Notes: generated by a model not told the origin, from the sequence alone. Positions 15,686 through 25,202 are shown, counted from the stretch's first letter. The stretch is 64,000 bases of DNA from Mycobacterium sp. ST-F2 (GCF_001905655.1 NZ_JMHT01000005.1:62001-126000), one strand, 5' to 3'. Numbers and translations are program-made.

Positions 15686-16710
15686 GAAGCCGGATCCGTG
15701 GGATCGCAACCCGTGTCGTGATTTTCACCGTGGTCAGCCTGCTCTTCATGTTCGGCTTGCTGACGGTGTTCGGGCAGTTCCGTTTCGATTCGCGCGCCTC
15801 CTACCGGGCCGTGTTCAGCAACGTGTCGGGCCTGAAGGGTGGGAACTTCGTCCGCATCGCCGGGGTCGAGGTCGGGAAGGTCAAAGACCTGACCTTGCAC
15901 AAGGACGGGACTGTCACCATCGACTTCGCGATCGATCGCCAGCTCACGCTCACCGAGGGCACCACGGCGTCGGTCCGCTACGAGAACCTGATCGGCGACC
16001 GCTACCTGGCGCTCGAGGAAGGTCCCGGATCGGTACGGAAACTCCTTCCGGGCCAGACGATCCCACTGTCCAGAACCTCGCCCGCGCTCGATGTCGACGC
16101 GCTCATCGGCGGCTTCCGGCCGTTGTTCCGTGCGCTCGATCCCGACCAGGTCAATGCGTTGAGCGGTGAGCTGCTCCGGGTGTTCCAGGGCCAGGGCGGC
16201 ACCATCTCGTCGGTGCTGGCGCAGACGTCGGCACTGACGACAACGTTGGCCGGTCGCGATCAGCTCATCGGTGAAGTCATCACCAACCTGAACACGGTGG
16301 TCGGGACTTTCGCGGCCCGCGACACCCAGTTCGCCGACGGCCTGGACAAGCTCTCGCAATTGGTTCAGGGGCTGGCCGATCGCAAGTCCGATATCGCGGC
16401 CGGGGTGGCGAACATCAACGCGGCGGCGGGATCGGTCGCAGATCTGCTGACCGTGGCGCGGGAACCTATCAAACAGATTGTGCAGCAGACGGATCGGGTG
16501 TCGGGGCAGATCGAGGCGGACCACGACTATGTCGACGATCTGGTGAAGACCCTGCCCGATGCGTACCAGATTCTCTCGCGCAACGGGTTGTACGGCGACT
16601 ACTTCAGTTTCTACCTCTGCGATGCGCTGCTCAAGCTCAATGGAAAGGGCGGCCAGCCCGTGTACGTCAAGGTCGCCGGCCAGGACTCGGGGCGGTGCAC
16701 GCCGAAATGA
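15682..16710 (+). CDS. mceB: Mce family protein MceB
   Basis: A 342-residue Mce subunit. Start GTG 15682 overlaps the mceA stop by four bases. It has a single N-terminal membrane helix (VVIFTVVSLLFMFGLLTVFG), the MCE domain (ASYRAVFSNVSGLKGGNFVRIAGVEVGKV) and the helical Mce region to the end; a pair of cysteines near the C-terminus (FYLCD ... SGRCTP) is typical of MceB proteins. It is part of the same hexameric lipid-transport complex and is translated from the common operon mRNA, probably by coupling. Confidence 0.93.
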   Translation: MRSRIRGIATRVVIFTVVSLLFMFGLLTVFGQFRFDSRASYRAVFSNVSGLKGGNFVRIAGVEVGKVKDLTLHKDGTVTIDFAIDRQLTLTEGTTASVRYENLIGDRYLALEEGPGSVRKLLPGQTIPLSRTSPALDVDALIGGFRPLFRALDPDQVNALSGELLRVFQGQGGTISSVLAQTSALTTTLAGRDQLIGEVITNLNTVVGTFAARDTQFADGLDKLSQLVQGLADRKSDIAAGVANINAAAGSVADLLTVAREPIKQIVQQTDRVSGQIEADHDYVDDLVKTLPDAYQILSRNGLYGDYFSFYLCDALLKLNGKGGQPVYVKVAGQDSGRCTPK

Positions 16711-18068
16711 CGCGAAAGAGATTGAACATCAAGCCACTCGCCGAACGTAACCGCTTGGCGGTGGGCGCGACCGGCATCGCGCTGATCGTCGCGATCGTCG
16801 TCGCCGCGTTCAGCTACGACAAAATCCCGTTCATCAAGGGCACGACCGACCATGAGGCGTACTTCGCCGATGCCGGCGGTATCAAGACCGGCAGCGACGT
16901 GCGGGTGTCGGGCCTGGGTGTCGGGCGGGTTTCGGGAATTCACTTGGAGGGTGCCAAGGTTCGGGTGGACTTCACGGTGCGCGACGGCGTCGAACTGGGC
17001 GACCGCACCGAGGCTGCGATCAAGACCGAGACGGTGCTCGGCACCAAGGTGCTGGAACTGACCCCGCGTGGCGACCGAAACCTGGACGGTCCCATCCCGA
17101 TTGAGCGCACCACGTCGCCGTACGATCTGCCGGCGGCGCTGGGTGACCTGACGACCACCATCAGCGGTCTGGACACCACCCAGCTGTCGTCGGCGCTCAA
17201 AACGCTGGCGCAGACGTTCCAGAACACGCCGCCCGAGCTGAAGTTGGCATTGGAGAGCGTGGCACGGTTCTCCGACACGCTCGGCACCCGGGACGCGAAG
17301 CTGCGCCAGTTGCTCGCCGACGCCAACAAGGTGAGCTCGGTGTTGGCCAAGCGCAGTGACCAGATCGCGCGGTTGGTGGTGAACACCGATGCGTTGCTGG
17401 GTGAGATTCTCCTCCAACGTAATTCGGTCGAGACGTTGATGGCCAATGTCAGTGCGGCCACGCAGCAGCTGTCCGGTCTGGTGAAAGACAATCGGACGCA
17501 ACTCAAACCCGCCGTCGACAAGCTCAACGGCGTGCTGGGCATCCTCGACAACCGCAAGCAGGAGCTGCAGCGCACGCTGTACCTGCTGCGTCGCTACGCG
17601 ATGTCGTTCGGTGAAGTGCTCGGCGCCGGACCGTTCTTCAAAGCGTCGCTGGTCAACCTCTTCCCCGGGCAGTTCGATCAGCCGTTCGTCGACGCTGCGT
17701 TCTCCGACCTGGGCCTGGACCCGAACGTCCTGCTGCCGTCGCAACTGACCGAACCCGGCGTCGGTCAGCCCGGTACCCCTCCGCTGCCATCGCCGTACCC
17801 GCGCACCGGCCAGGGTGGACCACCGAATCTGACACTGCCCGAAGCCATTACCGGCAATCCGGGTGATCCGCGCTACCCGTATCGGGAACCGCTGCCGGCA
17901 CCCGCGCCGGGTGGGCCGGCGCCCGGTCCGCCGGCACCGGGCCCGGCTCCCGGTGAGGTACCCGCGCCGACGGTCCCGCACCCGACGCCGCTACCGCCGT
18001 CGAACCATTCACCCAGCGGCTCGCCGGGTGTCATTTCGGACCCGGTCTCCCCGGTGGGAGGGCGGTGA
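16707..18068 (+). CDS. mceC: Mce family protein MceC
   Basis: A 453-residue Mce subunit. The ATG at 16707 overlaps the mceB stop (ATGA); a GTG at 16695 would add four residues but is less likely. After the N-terminal helix (AVGATGIALIVAIVVAAFSY) comes the MCE domain (DAGGIKTGSDVRVSGLGVGRVSGIHLEGAKV), the long helical region, and a C-terminal tail from about residue 360 that is very rich in Pro and Gly (repeated PAPG and GPAPG units), as commonly seen in MceC and MceD. This tail may extend through the envelope. Confidence 0.92.
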   Translation: MTRKRLNIKPLAERNRLAVGATGIALIVAIVVAAFSYDKIPFIKGTTDHEAYFADAGGIKTGSDVRVSGLGVGRVSGIHLEGAKVRVDFTVRDGVELGDRTEAAIKTETVLGTKVLELTPRGDRNLDGPIPIERTTSPYDLPAALGDLTTTISGLDTTQLSSALKTLAQTFQNTPPELKLALESVARFSDTLGTRDAKLRQLLADANKVSSVLAKRSDQIARLVVNTDALLGEILLQRNSVETLMANVSAATQQLSGLVKDNRTQLKPAVDKLNGVLGILDNRKQELQRTLYLLRRYAMSFGEVLGAGPFFKASLVNLFPGQFDQPFVDAAFSDLGLDPNVLLPSQLTEPGVGQPGTPPLPSPYPRTGQGGPPNLTLPEAITGNPGDPRYPYREPLPAPAPGGPAPGPPAPGPAPGEVPAPTVPHPTPLPPSNHSPSGSPGVISDPVSPVGGR

Positions 18069-19393
18069 CGATGTCAGTTGATCTGGGTACGAAAGACATT
18101 CGCCGGCGCCGGATTTGGCGGGTCGTCATTGCGGTGAGCCTCGTCGTCACGTTGACGGTGGCGGTCACGGGGTTGGCTGGGTCGTGGTGGGAGAAGGTCA
18201 GCCGCAACACCTACGTCGCCTACTTCACCAACACCAACGGTCTGTACACCGGCGACGACATCCGGATCCTGGGCGTCACCGTCGGCACGGTCGAGAAAAT
18301 CGAACCGCAGCCGCAGTCGGCCAAGGTCACCTTCTCGGTCGACTCGCAATACCCGTTGCCCGCCGACGTCCGCGCCGCGATCCTGTCACCCTCACTGGTC
18401 AGTGCGCGGGCCATCCAGCTGGTGCCGGTCTACACCAGCGGCCCGAAACTCGCCGCGGGCGGCACCATTGCGCTGGACCGCACCGTCGTGCCGGTCGAGT
18501 GGGACGACTTCCGTCAACAACTGGAGAAGCTCACCGACTCGCTGCAGCCGACCAGTCCCGGCGGCCCCAGTGCTGTCGGCGAATTCATCAACAGCGCAGC
18601 CGACAACCTGCGCGGCCAGGGGGACACCGCCCGCGACACCGTCATCAAGCTGTCGCGCGCCATGTCGGCACTGGGCGACCACAGCACCGACATCTTCAGC
18701 ACCGTGCGGAACCTGCAATTGCTGGTGTCCGCATTGTCGTCCAGCAGCGACCTGCTCGCCTCGTTCAACACCAACATGGCGTCGATCACCACCGCGTTGT
18801 CGAGCACGCCGAACAACGTCGCCGATGCGACGCGAAATCTGGATAGCGCGGTCAAGGACCTGCGCGGGTTCATCGCGGAGAACCGGGAAGGGCTCGGCAC
18901 CACCTTCGACCATCTGGGTGCGATCACCACGGCGCTCAACGACAGCCGCACCGACATCAAACAGGTGCTGCACATCGCGCCGACGGTGTTCCAGAACTTC
19001 ACCAACATCTACGACCCCGCGCAGAGCGCCATCACCGGCATCCTGGCGCCGGTCAACTTCGCCGACACCGTGCAGTTCCTCTGCGGCGCAATCCAGTCCG
19101 CGGCACGGGCAGGCTTCGAGCAGTCCGCCAAGCTGTGCGTGCAGTACCTGGCGCCGATCATCAAGAACCGGCAGTACAACTTCCTGCCGATCGGCGGCAA
19201 CCCGTTCGTCGGCGCGACGGCCCGGCCCAACGAGGTCACCTACAGCGAGCCGCGGCTGCGCCCGGGTGGGGCGCCCGTGCAGGAGACTCCGCCGGCGGGT
19301 CCGCTGCCGGCAGAGGCGCCGGAGCCCACACCGACCGATCCCGGCCAGGGGTTGGCCGGCCTCATGGTGCCGCAGCAAGGGAGTCAGCCGTGA
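18065..19393 (+). CDS. mceD: Mce family protein MceD
   Basis: A 442-residue Mce subunit. GTG 18065 overlaps the mceC stop; ATG 18071 two codons later is an alternative. It has an N-terminal membrane anchor (VVIAVSLVVTLTVAVTGLAGSWW), the MCE domain (YFTNTNGLYTGDDIRILGVTVGTVEKIEPQ), the helical region with NNVADATRNLDSAVKDLRG, and a Pro/Glu-rich C-terminal tail. It belongs to the MceABCDEF hexamer. A pair of cysteines (QFLCGAI, AKLCVQYL) is typical for this subunit. Confidence 0.92.
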   Translation: MTMSVDLGTKDIRRRRIWRVVIAVSLVVTLTVAVTGLAGSWWEKVSRNTYVAYFTNTNGLYTGDDIRILGVTVGTVEKIEPQPQSAKVTFSVDSQYPLPADVRAAILSPSLVSARAIQLVPVYTSGPKLAAGGTIALDRTVVPVEWDDFRQQLEKLTDSLQPTSPGGPSAVGEFINSAADNLRGQGDTARDTVIKLSRAMSALGDHSTDIFSTVRNLQLLVSALSSSSDLLASFNTNMASITTALSSTPNNVADATRNLDSAVKDLRGFIAENREGLGTTFDHLGAITTALNDSRTDIKQVLHIAPTVFQNFTNIYDPAQSAITGILAPVNFADTVQFLCGAIQSAARAGFEQSAKLCVQYLAPIIKNRQYNFLPIGGNPFVGATARPNEVTYSEPRLRPGGAPVQETPPAGPLPAEAPEPTPTDPGQGLAGLMVPQQGSQP

Positions 19394-20511
19394 AGCGCCT
19401 GGTGACCGTGGCCCTGATCCTCGTCAGCGTCCTGGCGCTCCCGGGATGCCAATGGCGAGGCCTGAATTCGCTGACGTTGCCCGGTACGGTCGGCGACGGG
19501 CCGGGCTCGTACACGATCCAGGCGCAGCTGCCCGACGTCGTGGTCATCCAGCAGAACACCCGCGTGCGCGTGGGCGACGTCAACGTCGGCAACGTCACCA
19601 AGATCGAGGTACAGGACTGGCACGCGCTGGTCACCATGCGCATCGACGGTGATGTCCACCTGCCCGCCAACAGCACCGCGAAGGTCGGTCAGACCAGTCT
19701 GTTGGGCTCGATGCACATCGAGCTCAGCCCGCCCACCAATGAGCCGCCGCAGGGGCAGCTGACGAACGGCGCGGTGATCCCGTTGTCCAGGGCCGCAACG
19801 TATCCCACCACCGAACAGGCGCTGGCGTCGGCGTCGATCCTGCTCAACGGCGGCGGGTTGGCCCAGCTGCAGGAGATCAACCAGACCTTCGCGAAGGCAC
19901 TGGCCGGCCGTGAGAACGACATGCGCAGCCTGCTGACCCAACTGGACACCTTCATCTCCCGGCTCAACGCCCAAACCGACGACATCATCACCGCCACAGA
20001 GAATTTGAACTCGCTGGTCGGCCAGGTTGCGGCGAACCAGAAGACTGTGGACAAGGCACTGACCACCATCCCGCAGGCGTTGGCGGTGCTGGCCGAGCAG
20101 CGCGAGAAGCTGGCGAACGCGATCGATGCCGTCGGACGGTTCAGCGCCGTCGCGTCATCGACGGTGCAGCAGACCAAGGAGAGCCTCGTCGCCAATCTGC
20201 GGAACATGGTGCCCGTGCTGCGGTCGCTGGCCGACTCGGGGCCGGCCCTGACCAAGGGACTGGACTTCCTGTCGACGTACCCGTGGGTGAAAAGCAATCT
20301 GGGCAAATGGTTTCGGGGCGACTTCGCCAACATCACGATGATCATCGACCTGACCTTGAGCCGGCTCGACAGCAGTCTGTTCACCGGGACCCGGTGGGAG
20401 GGCAACCTCACCGAGCTCGAGATGCAGTGGGGCCGCACGATCGGTCAGATGCCCAGCCCGTATACCGCGGGCAACCCACTGATCGCTCCCTACCACTTCG
20501 GGGGGTACTGA
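19390..20511 (+). CDS. mceE: Mce family lipoprotein MceE
   Basis: A 373-residue lipoprotein and the E-position Mce subunit. The signal peptide MKRLVTVALILVSVLALPGC carries a clear lipobox (LPGC), as is standard for MceE/LprK proteins. The MCE domain follows (YTIQAQLPDVVVIQQNTRVRVGDVNVGNV), then the coiled helical region (about 160-290). GTG 19390 overlaps the mceD stop by four bases. The lipid anchor would hold the complex at the outer leaflet of the plasma membrane. Confidence 0.93.
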   Translation: MKRLVTVALILVSVLALPGCQWRGLNSLTLPGTVGDGPGSYTIQAQLPDVVVIQQNTRVRVGDVNVGNVTKIEVQDWHALVTMRIDGDVHLPANSTAKVGQTSLLGSMHIELSPPTNEPPQGQLTNGAVIPLSRAATYPTTEQALASASILLNGGGLAQLQEINQTFAKALAGRENDMRSLLTQLDTFISRLNAQTDDIITATENLNSLVGQVAANQKTVDKALTTIPQALAVLAEQREKLANAIDAVGRFSAVASSTVQQTKESLVANLRNMVPVLRSLADSGPALTKGLDFLSTYPWVKSNLGKWFRGDFANITMIIDLTLSRLDSSLFTGTRWEGNLTELEMQWGRTIGQMPSPYTAGNPLIAPYHFGGY

Positions 20512-20512
20512 C

Positions 20513-21982
20513 ATGCTGCGTCTGCGCTTGTCCCGCACTGTCTGGACCCAGCTGGCGATCCTGGGTGCTGTCACCGTGATCGCCTGCAGCGTCATGGCAT
20601 TCGGCTTCGTGCACGTGCCTGCCCTGCTCGGATTCGGTCGCTACACCGTGACGGTCGACCTGCCGGAATCCGGTGGGCTGTACCCGACCTCGGTGGTCAC
20701 CTACCGCGGTACCGAGGTAGGCCGGGTCAAGGCTGTCGACGTGACCCCGAGCGGAGTCCGTGCCGTGCTGAACCTGGACTCGTCGATCACAGTGCCGGCG
20801 GATGTGTCGGCCTCGGTGCACAGCCGCTCCGCCGTCGGCGAACAGTTCATCGAATTGCGGCCTACGGCAGCGGCATCCGATTCAGGTCGCACCTTGCGCG
20901 ACGGTGCGTCCATCCCGGTGGCCAAGGTGCAGATTCCTCCGGACATCGGCAACCTGCTGGATGCCACCAACCGGTCGCTCGAGGCCATCCCCCAGGAGAA
21001 TCTACGGACCGTCGTCGACGAGGCGGACAAGGCGGTCAGCGGGCTGGGGCCTGAGCTGTCCCGCATCATCAACGGGTCCACGTCGTTGGCCACCGAGGCC
21101 GGCAAGAACGTCGGCGCGATCACGCATTTGATCGACCAGAGTCCCGCGGTACTGAACTCCCAAGTGCAGACCGCGGATTCGATCGCGACCTGGGCGGGGC
21201 GGCTGGCTTCCATCACCGGCCAGTTCAAGGCCCAGGACACGGCCTTTGCAGAGTTGTTGAAGCTCGGACAGCCGACTCTGGACGAGGGCCGGGCGTTGTT
21301 CGATCGGTTCGCACCGGCATTGCCCTTGCTGTTGGCCAACATGGTCAGCCTGGGCGACATCGCGGTCACCTACCGGCACGACATCGAACAACTGCTGGTG
21401 CTGTTCCCGCAAGGCACGGCGTTGATGTCGGCCATCGCGGTCGCGGACGCGGATCTCAAGACGCCGTACCGGGGCATCTATCTGGACTTCAAACTCAACA
21501 TGAACCTGCCGCCGCCGTGCAACACCGGCTTCCTGCCGGTCAAGCAGCAGCGGGTGCCCACCGAGGTGGACTACCCGGAGCGGCCGGCCGGTGAGCTGTA
21601 CTGCCGTGTTCCGCAGGACTCTGACCTGAATGTCCGTGGCGTGCGGAACATTCCGTGCGAGAACAATCCCGCCAAGCGGGCTCCGACCGTTGAGATCTGC
21701 GAGAGCAACGAGCAGTACGTGCCTCTCAATGACGGCTACATCTGGAAGGGCGACCCCAACGCCACCCTGACGGGCCAAGGCGTACCGCAGTACGCACCAG
21801 GCACCGATCCACGACAGCGCCCCGCCGCTGCGCCCGGACCGGCGCCCCCGGTGGCCTTCGTGCCCTACGACCCCAAGACCGGCAGCTACGTGGGCCCGGA
21901 CGGCAAGCCCTACACCGACTCCGACCTGGCCGCCACGACGAAAGGCAAGACATGGCAGAGCATGCTGACACCGAACAGCTAG
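20513..21982 (+). CDS. mceF: Mce family protein MceF
   Basis: A 489-residue Mce subunit, last of the six. The N-terminal helix (WTQLAILGAVTVIACSVMAFGFV) leads into the MCE domain (RYTVTVDLPESGGLYPTSVVTYRGTEVGRVKAV), the helical region and a long C-terminal part that contains several cysteines (PPPCNTG, LYCRVP, IPCENN, EICESN) and a final Pro-rich segment. ATG 20513 lies one base after the mceE stop. Its 3' end overlaps the next gene by 31 bases. Confidence 0.93.
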   Translation: MLRLRLSRTVWTQLAILGAVTVIACSVMAFGFVHVPALLGFGRYTVTVDLPESGGLYPTSVVTYRGTEVGRVKAVDVTPSGVRAVLNLDSSITVPADVSASVHSRSAVGEQFIELRPTAAASDSGRTLRDGASIPVAKVQIPPDIGNLLDATNRSLEAIPQENLRTVVDEADKAVSGLGPELSRIINGSTSLATEAGKNVGAITHLIDQSPAVLNSQVQTADSIATWAGRLASITGQFKAQDTAFAELLKLGQPTLDEGRALFDRFAPALPLLLANMVSLGDIAVTYRHDIEQLLVLFPQGTALMSAIAVADADLKTPYRGIYLDFKLNMNLPPPCNTGFLPVKQQRVPTEVDYPERPAGELYCRVPQDSDLNVRGVRNIPCENNPAKRAPTVEICESNEQYVPLNDGYIWKGDPNATLTGQGVPQYAPGTDPRQRPAAAPGPAPPVAFVPYDPKTGSYVGPDGKPYTDSDLAATTKGKTWQSMLTPNS

Positions 21983-22506
21983 ACGCTCCGGTCACGGCGC
22001 CGAAACCGTCGCTGCGACAGCGATTGCCGCGAATTTCGCCATTTGTTGCGGCGGGTCTGGCGCTGGTGGTCGCCGTCGGCGGCCTGGCGGGCTGGTTGGG
22101 TTTGCGGGCCCACCAGGCACAGCAAGGGCAGGCGCTGCGGAGCCTGTACGTGCAGACCGCCCGCCAGGCCGCGCTGAACCTGACCACGATCAGCTACACC
22201 GAAGCGGACAACGACATCCGCCGGATTCTCGATTCGTCGACCGGAGCGTTCCGCGAGGACTTTCAGCGCCGGTCGGAGCCGTTCGTCGCCGTGGTGAAGC
22301 AAGCGCGATCGAAATCCGAGGGCACCGTCACCGAAGCCGGCCTGGAGTCGGTGAATGGCGATGGGGCACAGGTGCTCCTGGCGGTGTCGGTGCGGACGTC
22401 GCTGGCCGAGGCGCCGGCCGGCCCGCCGCGAAACTGGCGCATGCGGATCAGTGTCGCGAAAGACGGCGCGGGCGCCAGGATCTCCAACGTCCAGTTCGTG
22501 TCGTGA
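21952..22506 (+). CDS. Mce-associated membrane protein (Mas), first
   Basis: A 184-residue single-pass membrane protein. A short cytoplasmic tail precedes the membrane helix (FVAAGLALVVAVGGLAGWLGL, about residues 29-50), and the extracellular domain has the Mas/VirB8-like pattern: LYVQTARQAALNLTTISYTEADNDIRRILDSSTGAF followed by beta strands. Mas proteins are encoded at the ends of most mycobacterial mce operons and have been linked to stability of the Mce complex. The start overlaps mceF by 31 bases, which implies translational coupling. Confidence 0.88.
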   Translation: MAEHADTEQLDAPVTAPKPSLRQRLPRISPFVAAGLALVVAVGGLAGWLGLRAHQAQQGQALRSLYVQTARQAALNLTTISYTEADNDIRRILDSSTGAFREDFQRRSEPFVAVVKQARSKSEGTVTEAGLESVNGDGAQVLLAVSVRTSLAEAPAGPPRNWRMRISVAKDGAGARISNVQFVS

Positions 22507-22537
22507 GGGGCGGTCAGGACAACATGAAGGACAGGTC

Positions 22538-23137
22538 ATGACAGTCGATGTCGAAGAACGCGCCGCCTCGCTCGACGAGGCAGAGGTGGCCGAGGCTGAG
22601 GTCGCTGAGGTAGAGCTCGCCGAGACCGAAACCGCACCAGCGCAGGCTGACTCGCGGAAGCCATGGGCTCGGTGGACCGGTGTGGCGCTGGCGGCGGCGG
22701 CGATGCTCCTTGCCGCCGGCGCGGGATACCTGAAATGGCAGGGTGATTCGGTGCAGTTGGCGCAGAGCGCGGCCACCGAATCGGTGCGGGCGGCAAGCGA
22801 CGGGACCGTTGCCATGCTGTCCTATCGCCCCGACACGGTTGATGCAGAACTCAAAGCCGCCGCGGACCGGCTGACGGGAGGCTTCCGCGGCGAGTACATC
22901 AAGTTGGTCGACACCGTCGTGGCCCCCGGGGCCAAGCAGAAGCACATCTCGGCCGTGGCAACCGTGCCCGACGCCGCTTCGGTATCGGCCACCGAAAACC
23001 ACGCTGTGGTCCTGGTTTTCGTGAACCAGACCACGACCATCGGAAAGGACGCGCCCACCGCTTCGACTTCGACGGTGCGGGTGACTCTCGACAAGGTGCA
23101 CGATCGATGGCTGATCTCGCAGTTCGACCCGGTGTGA
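22538..23137 (+). CDS. Mce-associated membrane protein (Mas), second
   Basis: A 199-residue paralogue of the preceding Mas protein. A highly acidic N-terminal tail (repeats of EVAEAEVAEVELAET, residues 10-35) precedes one membrane helix (VALAAAAMLLAAGAGYLKW) and the VirB8/NTF2-like extracellular domain (AATESVRAASDGTVAMLSYRPDTVDAELKAAADRL). ATG 22538 follows AAGGACAGG. The acidic coiled tail is longer than in the first copy and would lie in the cytoplasm. Its 3' end overlaps the next gene by 31 bases. Confidence 0.87.
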   Translation: MTVDVEERAASLDEAEVAEAEVAEVELAETETAPAQADSRKPWARWTGVALAAAAMLLAAGAGYLKWQGDSVQLAQSAATESVRAASDGTVAMLSYRPDTVDAELKAAADRLTGGFRGEYIKLVDTVVAPGAKQKHISAVATVPDAASVSATENHAVVLVFVNQTTTIGKDAPTASTSTVRVTLDKVHDRWLISQFDPV

Positions 23138-23610
23138 GCCGGGGGTTGCTGATGTTGCTCGCAGCGTCAGCCGGATTCGGATGGGCAGTCCCGTCGGCGC
23201 ACGCCGACAACAGCCGCCTGAACAACAGCGTGGTCGCCAACGTCTACACCATCCAGCATCAGGCCGGGTGCACGAACGACGTGGCGATCAGCCCACAGCT
23301 GCGCCTGGCCGCCGAGTGGCACGCGAACGACGTGCTGAACAACCGTGATCTGGACGGCGACCTCGGTTCGGATGGGTCAACGCCCCAGGCGCGGGCCCAG
23401 GCAGCGGGCTTCCGGGGGAAGGTGTTTCAGACGGTGGCGATAAATCGCTCGATCGCGATCAACAATCTGGATGTACTCAATCAGTGGTACTACGACCCGC
23501 CCACCTACGCGATCATGGCCAACTGCGCCAACACCGTCATGGGCGTGTGGTCGGAGAACAGTTGGGACCGCTCGGTCGTCGTTGCGGTGTACGGTCAGCC
23601 GGGCGCGTAG
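23107..23610 (+). CDS. Secreted CAP/SCP-like protein at the end of the mce operon
   Basis: A 167-residue exported protein. After a signal peptide (LLMLLAASAGFGWAVPSAHA, cleavage near residue 33) the mature part reads as a CAP (SCP/TAPS-like) domain: VYTIQHQAGCTNDVAISPQLRLAAEWHANDVLNNRDLDGDLGSDGSTPQARAQAAGF, then WYYDPPTYAIMANCANTVMGVWSENSW. CAP domains elsewhere bind sterols or other lipids, so a carrier role for the Mce substrate is possible but inferred. The start at 23107 overlaps the second mas gene by 31 bases, so it belongs to the operon. It converges on the cyclase gene with a 16-base overlap. Confidence 0.75.
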   Translation: MADLAVRPGVSRGLLMLLAASAGFGWAVPSAHADNSRLNNSVVANVYTIQHQAGCTNDVAISPQLRLAAEWHANDVLNNRDLDGDLGSDGSTPQARAQAAGFRGKVFQTVAINRSIAINNLDVLNQWYYDPPTYAIMANCANTVMGVWSENSWDRSVVVAVYGQPGA

Positions 23611-25139
23611 AGGCTGACGGTCTGGGTCTTGCCCTTGAGCGGGACGGCCGGTCGGGCAACGGTATTCGCGCGGGCCGCGGGGCTCAGGAGTTCCCAGGTG
23701 TGCGGGCTCAGCAGGATGGTGTCGCCGGTCTGTCTGGTCGCCGATTCGACGCGCGCGGCGACATTGACCGGGTCACCGATCACCGTGAAGTCGAATCGTC
23801 CTGAACCACCGAGATTCCCGGCGACGACGGTGCCAGAGTTCAGGCCTATGCCGATATCGGGATCGCCGTTGCGGTCATGCAGCGCAGCGGCGATCTCGCA
23901 TGCCGCGGCCAGGGCCCGGTCCGCATGGTCGGAAAACCGTTGCGGTACACCGAAGACCGCGAGCAGGCCGTCACCGATGAACTTGTCCACGTAGCCGCCG
24001 TGCTTTCCCACGATCGGTACCACCGCTGCGAACAACCGGTTGAGCATCGCGACCACGTCGCGTGCCGGGTGCTGTTCGGAGTAGCCGGTGAAGCCGCGCA
24101 CATCCATGAACAGCGCGGTGATCTCCGCTTCCTCGCCCTCGGCCAGGCGACCGTCGCCGTCGGCGAGGATGTGCTCGACGATGGCCGCGTCGTGGTAGGT
24201 GACGAACGCCGTCCGGAGTCGTTCCCGTTCGGCCAGGCCTTCGGTCATCGCGTTGAAACCCGTGGCCAAAAGGCCGATTTCGTCGGTGCTGGTGATCGGC
24301 ACCCGGACGGTGAAGTCGCCGTCACCGACACGGTCGGCGGCCCGGCGTATGTCGCGCAGCGGTTCGGTCACCGAGCGGGTCACCAGCAGTAGGAGCGGAG
24401 AGGCGACGGTCAGCGATATGACCAACGACAGGCCGACGCCGATGGCCAGGGTCCGAATGGTGTGCGGCCCGACGATGCCCGCGACAATGGTGCCGGCCAG
24501 CACCGCGATCAACGGAATGGTGCCGAGAAGCCGGTACGGCAGCCCGACCCGAACCCGGACCGGCCCGCCGAAGTCCGTCACGTGCGGGCTGATGTCGGCG
24601 AGGACCGGGCGCATCATCTGCTCGGTGAGCAGCGAACGTAACGCGAACCAGTAGAACCGGAACAGCATGGCGCCGGGGATGAACAGCAGGAACGTGATCG
24701 CCGGGAGATGCAGCAGGCTGATCAGTACGACGATCCACAGAAAGTTCAGACCCGCGAGGAAGATCAAGGACACGGGCCGCAACATGGGTGCCAACGGGAC
24801 CTCGGCGGCCGTTCGCCAGGCGCCGGCGGCCTCGGCAGGTTCCGGCTTGTCGAACCACCGCTGCAGCGCGCGCAGATGCGGCGCGATGGCCGCATAGGTC
24901 ACGAGGTCGTCGATCAGATAGATGGTGGCACCGAGGCCGGTGAGGATCAGCAGGTCCGTGCCGGTGAGACCGGGAGCGAACAACCGCACGAACTGTGGTC
25001 CCGCAACCGCCCACACCGACGAGGCGCCGATGTACACGAGCAGAAGCGCCCGCCGTTGCAGACGGATTCCGCCGTAGCGGTACGGCCGCGCCAGCAGGCG
25101 CAGCAGTACCAGGCGGCGTGGCGGGTCGTAGGTGGTCAC
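23595..25139 (-). CDS. Membrane adenylate cyclase, class III, with HAMP domain
   Basis: A 514-residue signalling enzyme. The N-terminal half holds about six membrane helices, followed by a HAMP linker (SVTEPLRDIRRAADRVGDGDFTVRVPITSTDEIG, about residues 256-290) and a class III cyclase domain (about 325-505). Catalytic features are the metal-binding Asp in FMDVRGFTGYSE, Lys and Asp in DKFIGDGLLAVFG, and the substrate/transition-state residues in FTVIGDPVNVAARVES. A Lys/Asp pair favours ATP over GTP. The architecture matches the mycobacterial Rv1318c-Rv1320c family, so it probably makes cAMP. Start is GTG 25139. Confidence 0.9.
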   Translation of the reverse strand: MTTYDPPRRLVLLRLLARPYRYGGIRLQRRALLLVYIGASSVWAVAGPQFVRLFAPGLTGTDLLILTGLGATIYLIDDLVTYAAIAPHLRALQRWFDKPEPAEAAGAWRTAAEVPLAPMLRPVSLIFLAGLNFLWIVVLISLLHLPAITFLLFIPGAMLFRFYWFALRSLLTEQMMRPVLADISPHVTDFGGPVRVRVGLPYRLLGTIPLIAVLAGTIVAGIVGPHTIRTLAIGVGLSLVISLTVASPLLLLVTRSVTEPLRDIRRAADRVGDGDFTVRVPITSTDEIGLLATGFNAMTEGLAERERLRTAFVTYHDAAIVEHILADGDGRLAEGEEAEITALFMDVRGFTGYSEQHPARDVVAMLNRLFAAVVPIVGKHGGYVDKFIGDGLLAVFGVPQRFSDHADRALAAACEIAAALHDRNGDPDIGIGLNSGTVVAGNLGGSGRFDFTVIGDPVNVAARVESATRQTGDTILLSPHTWELLSPAARANTVARPAVPLKGKTQTVSLYAPG

Positions 25140-25202
25140 GGCGTCCTCAGGCTCTGCGGTGTTTGCCCATCTTCCCGTGACGGCCCGTCGTTTGTCGCAG
25201 AT

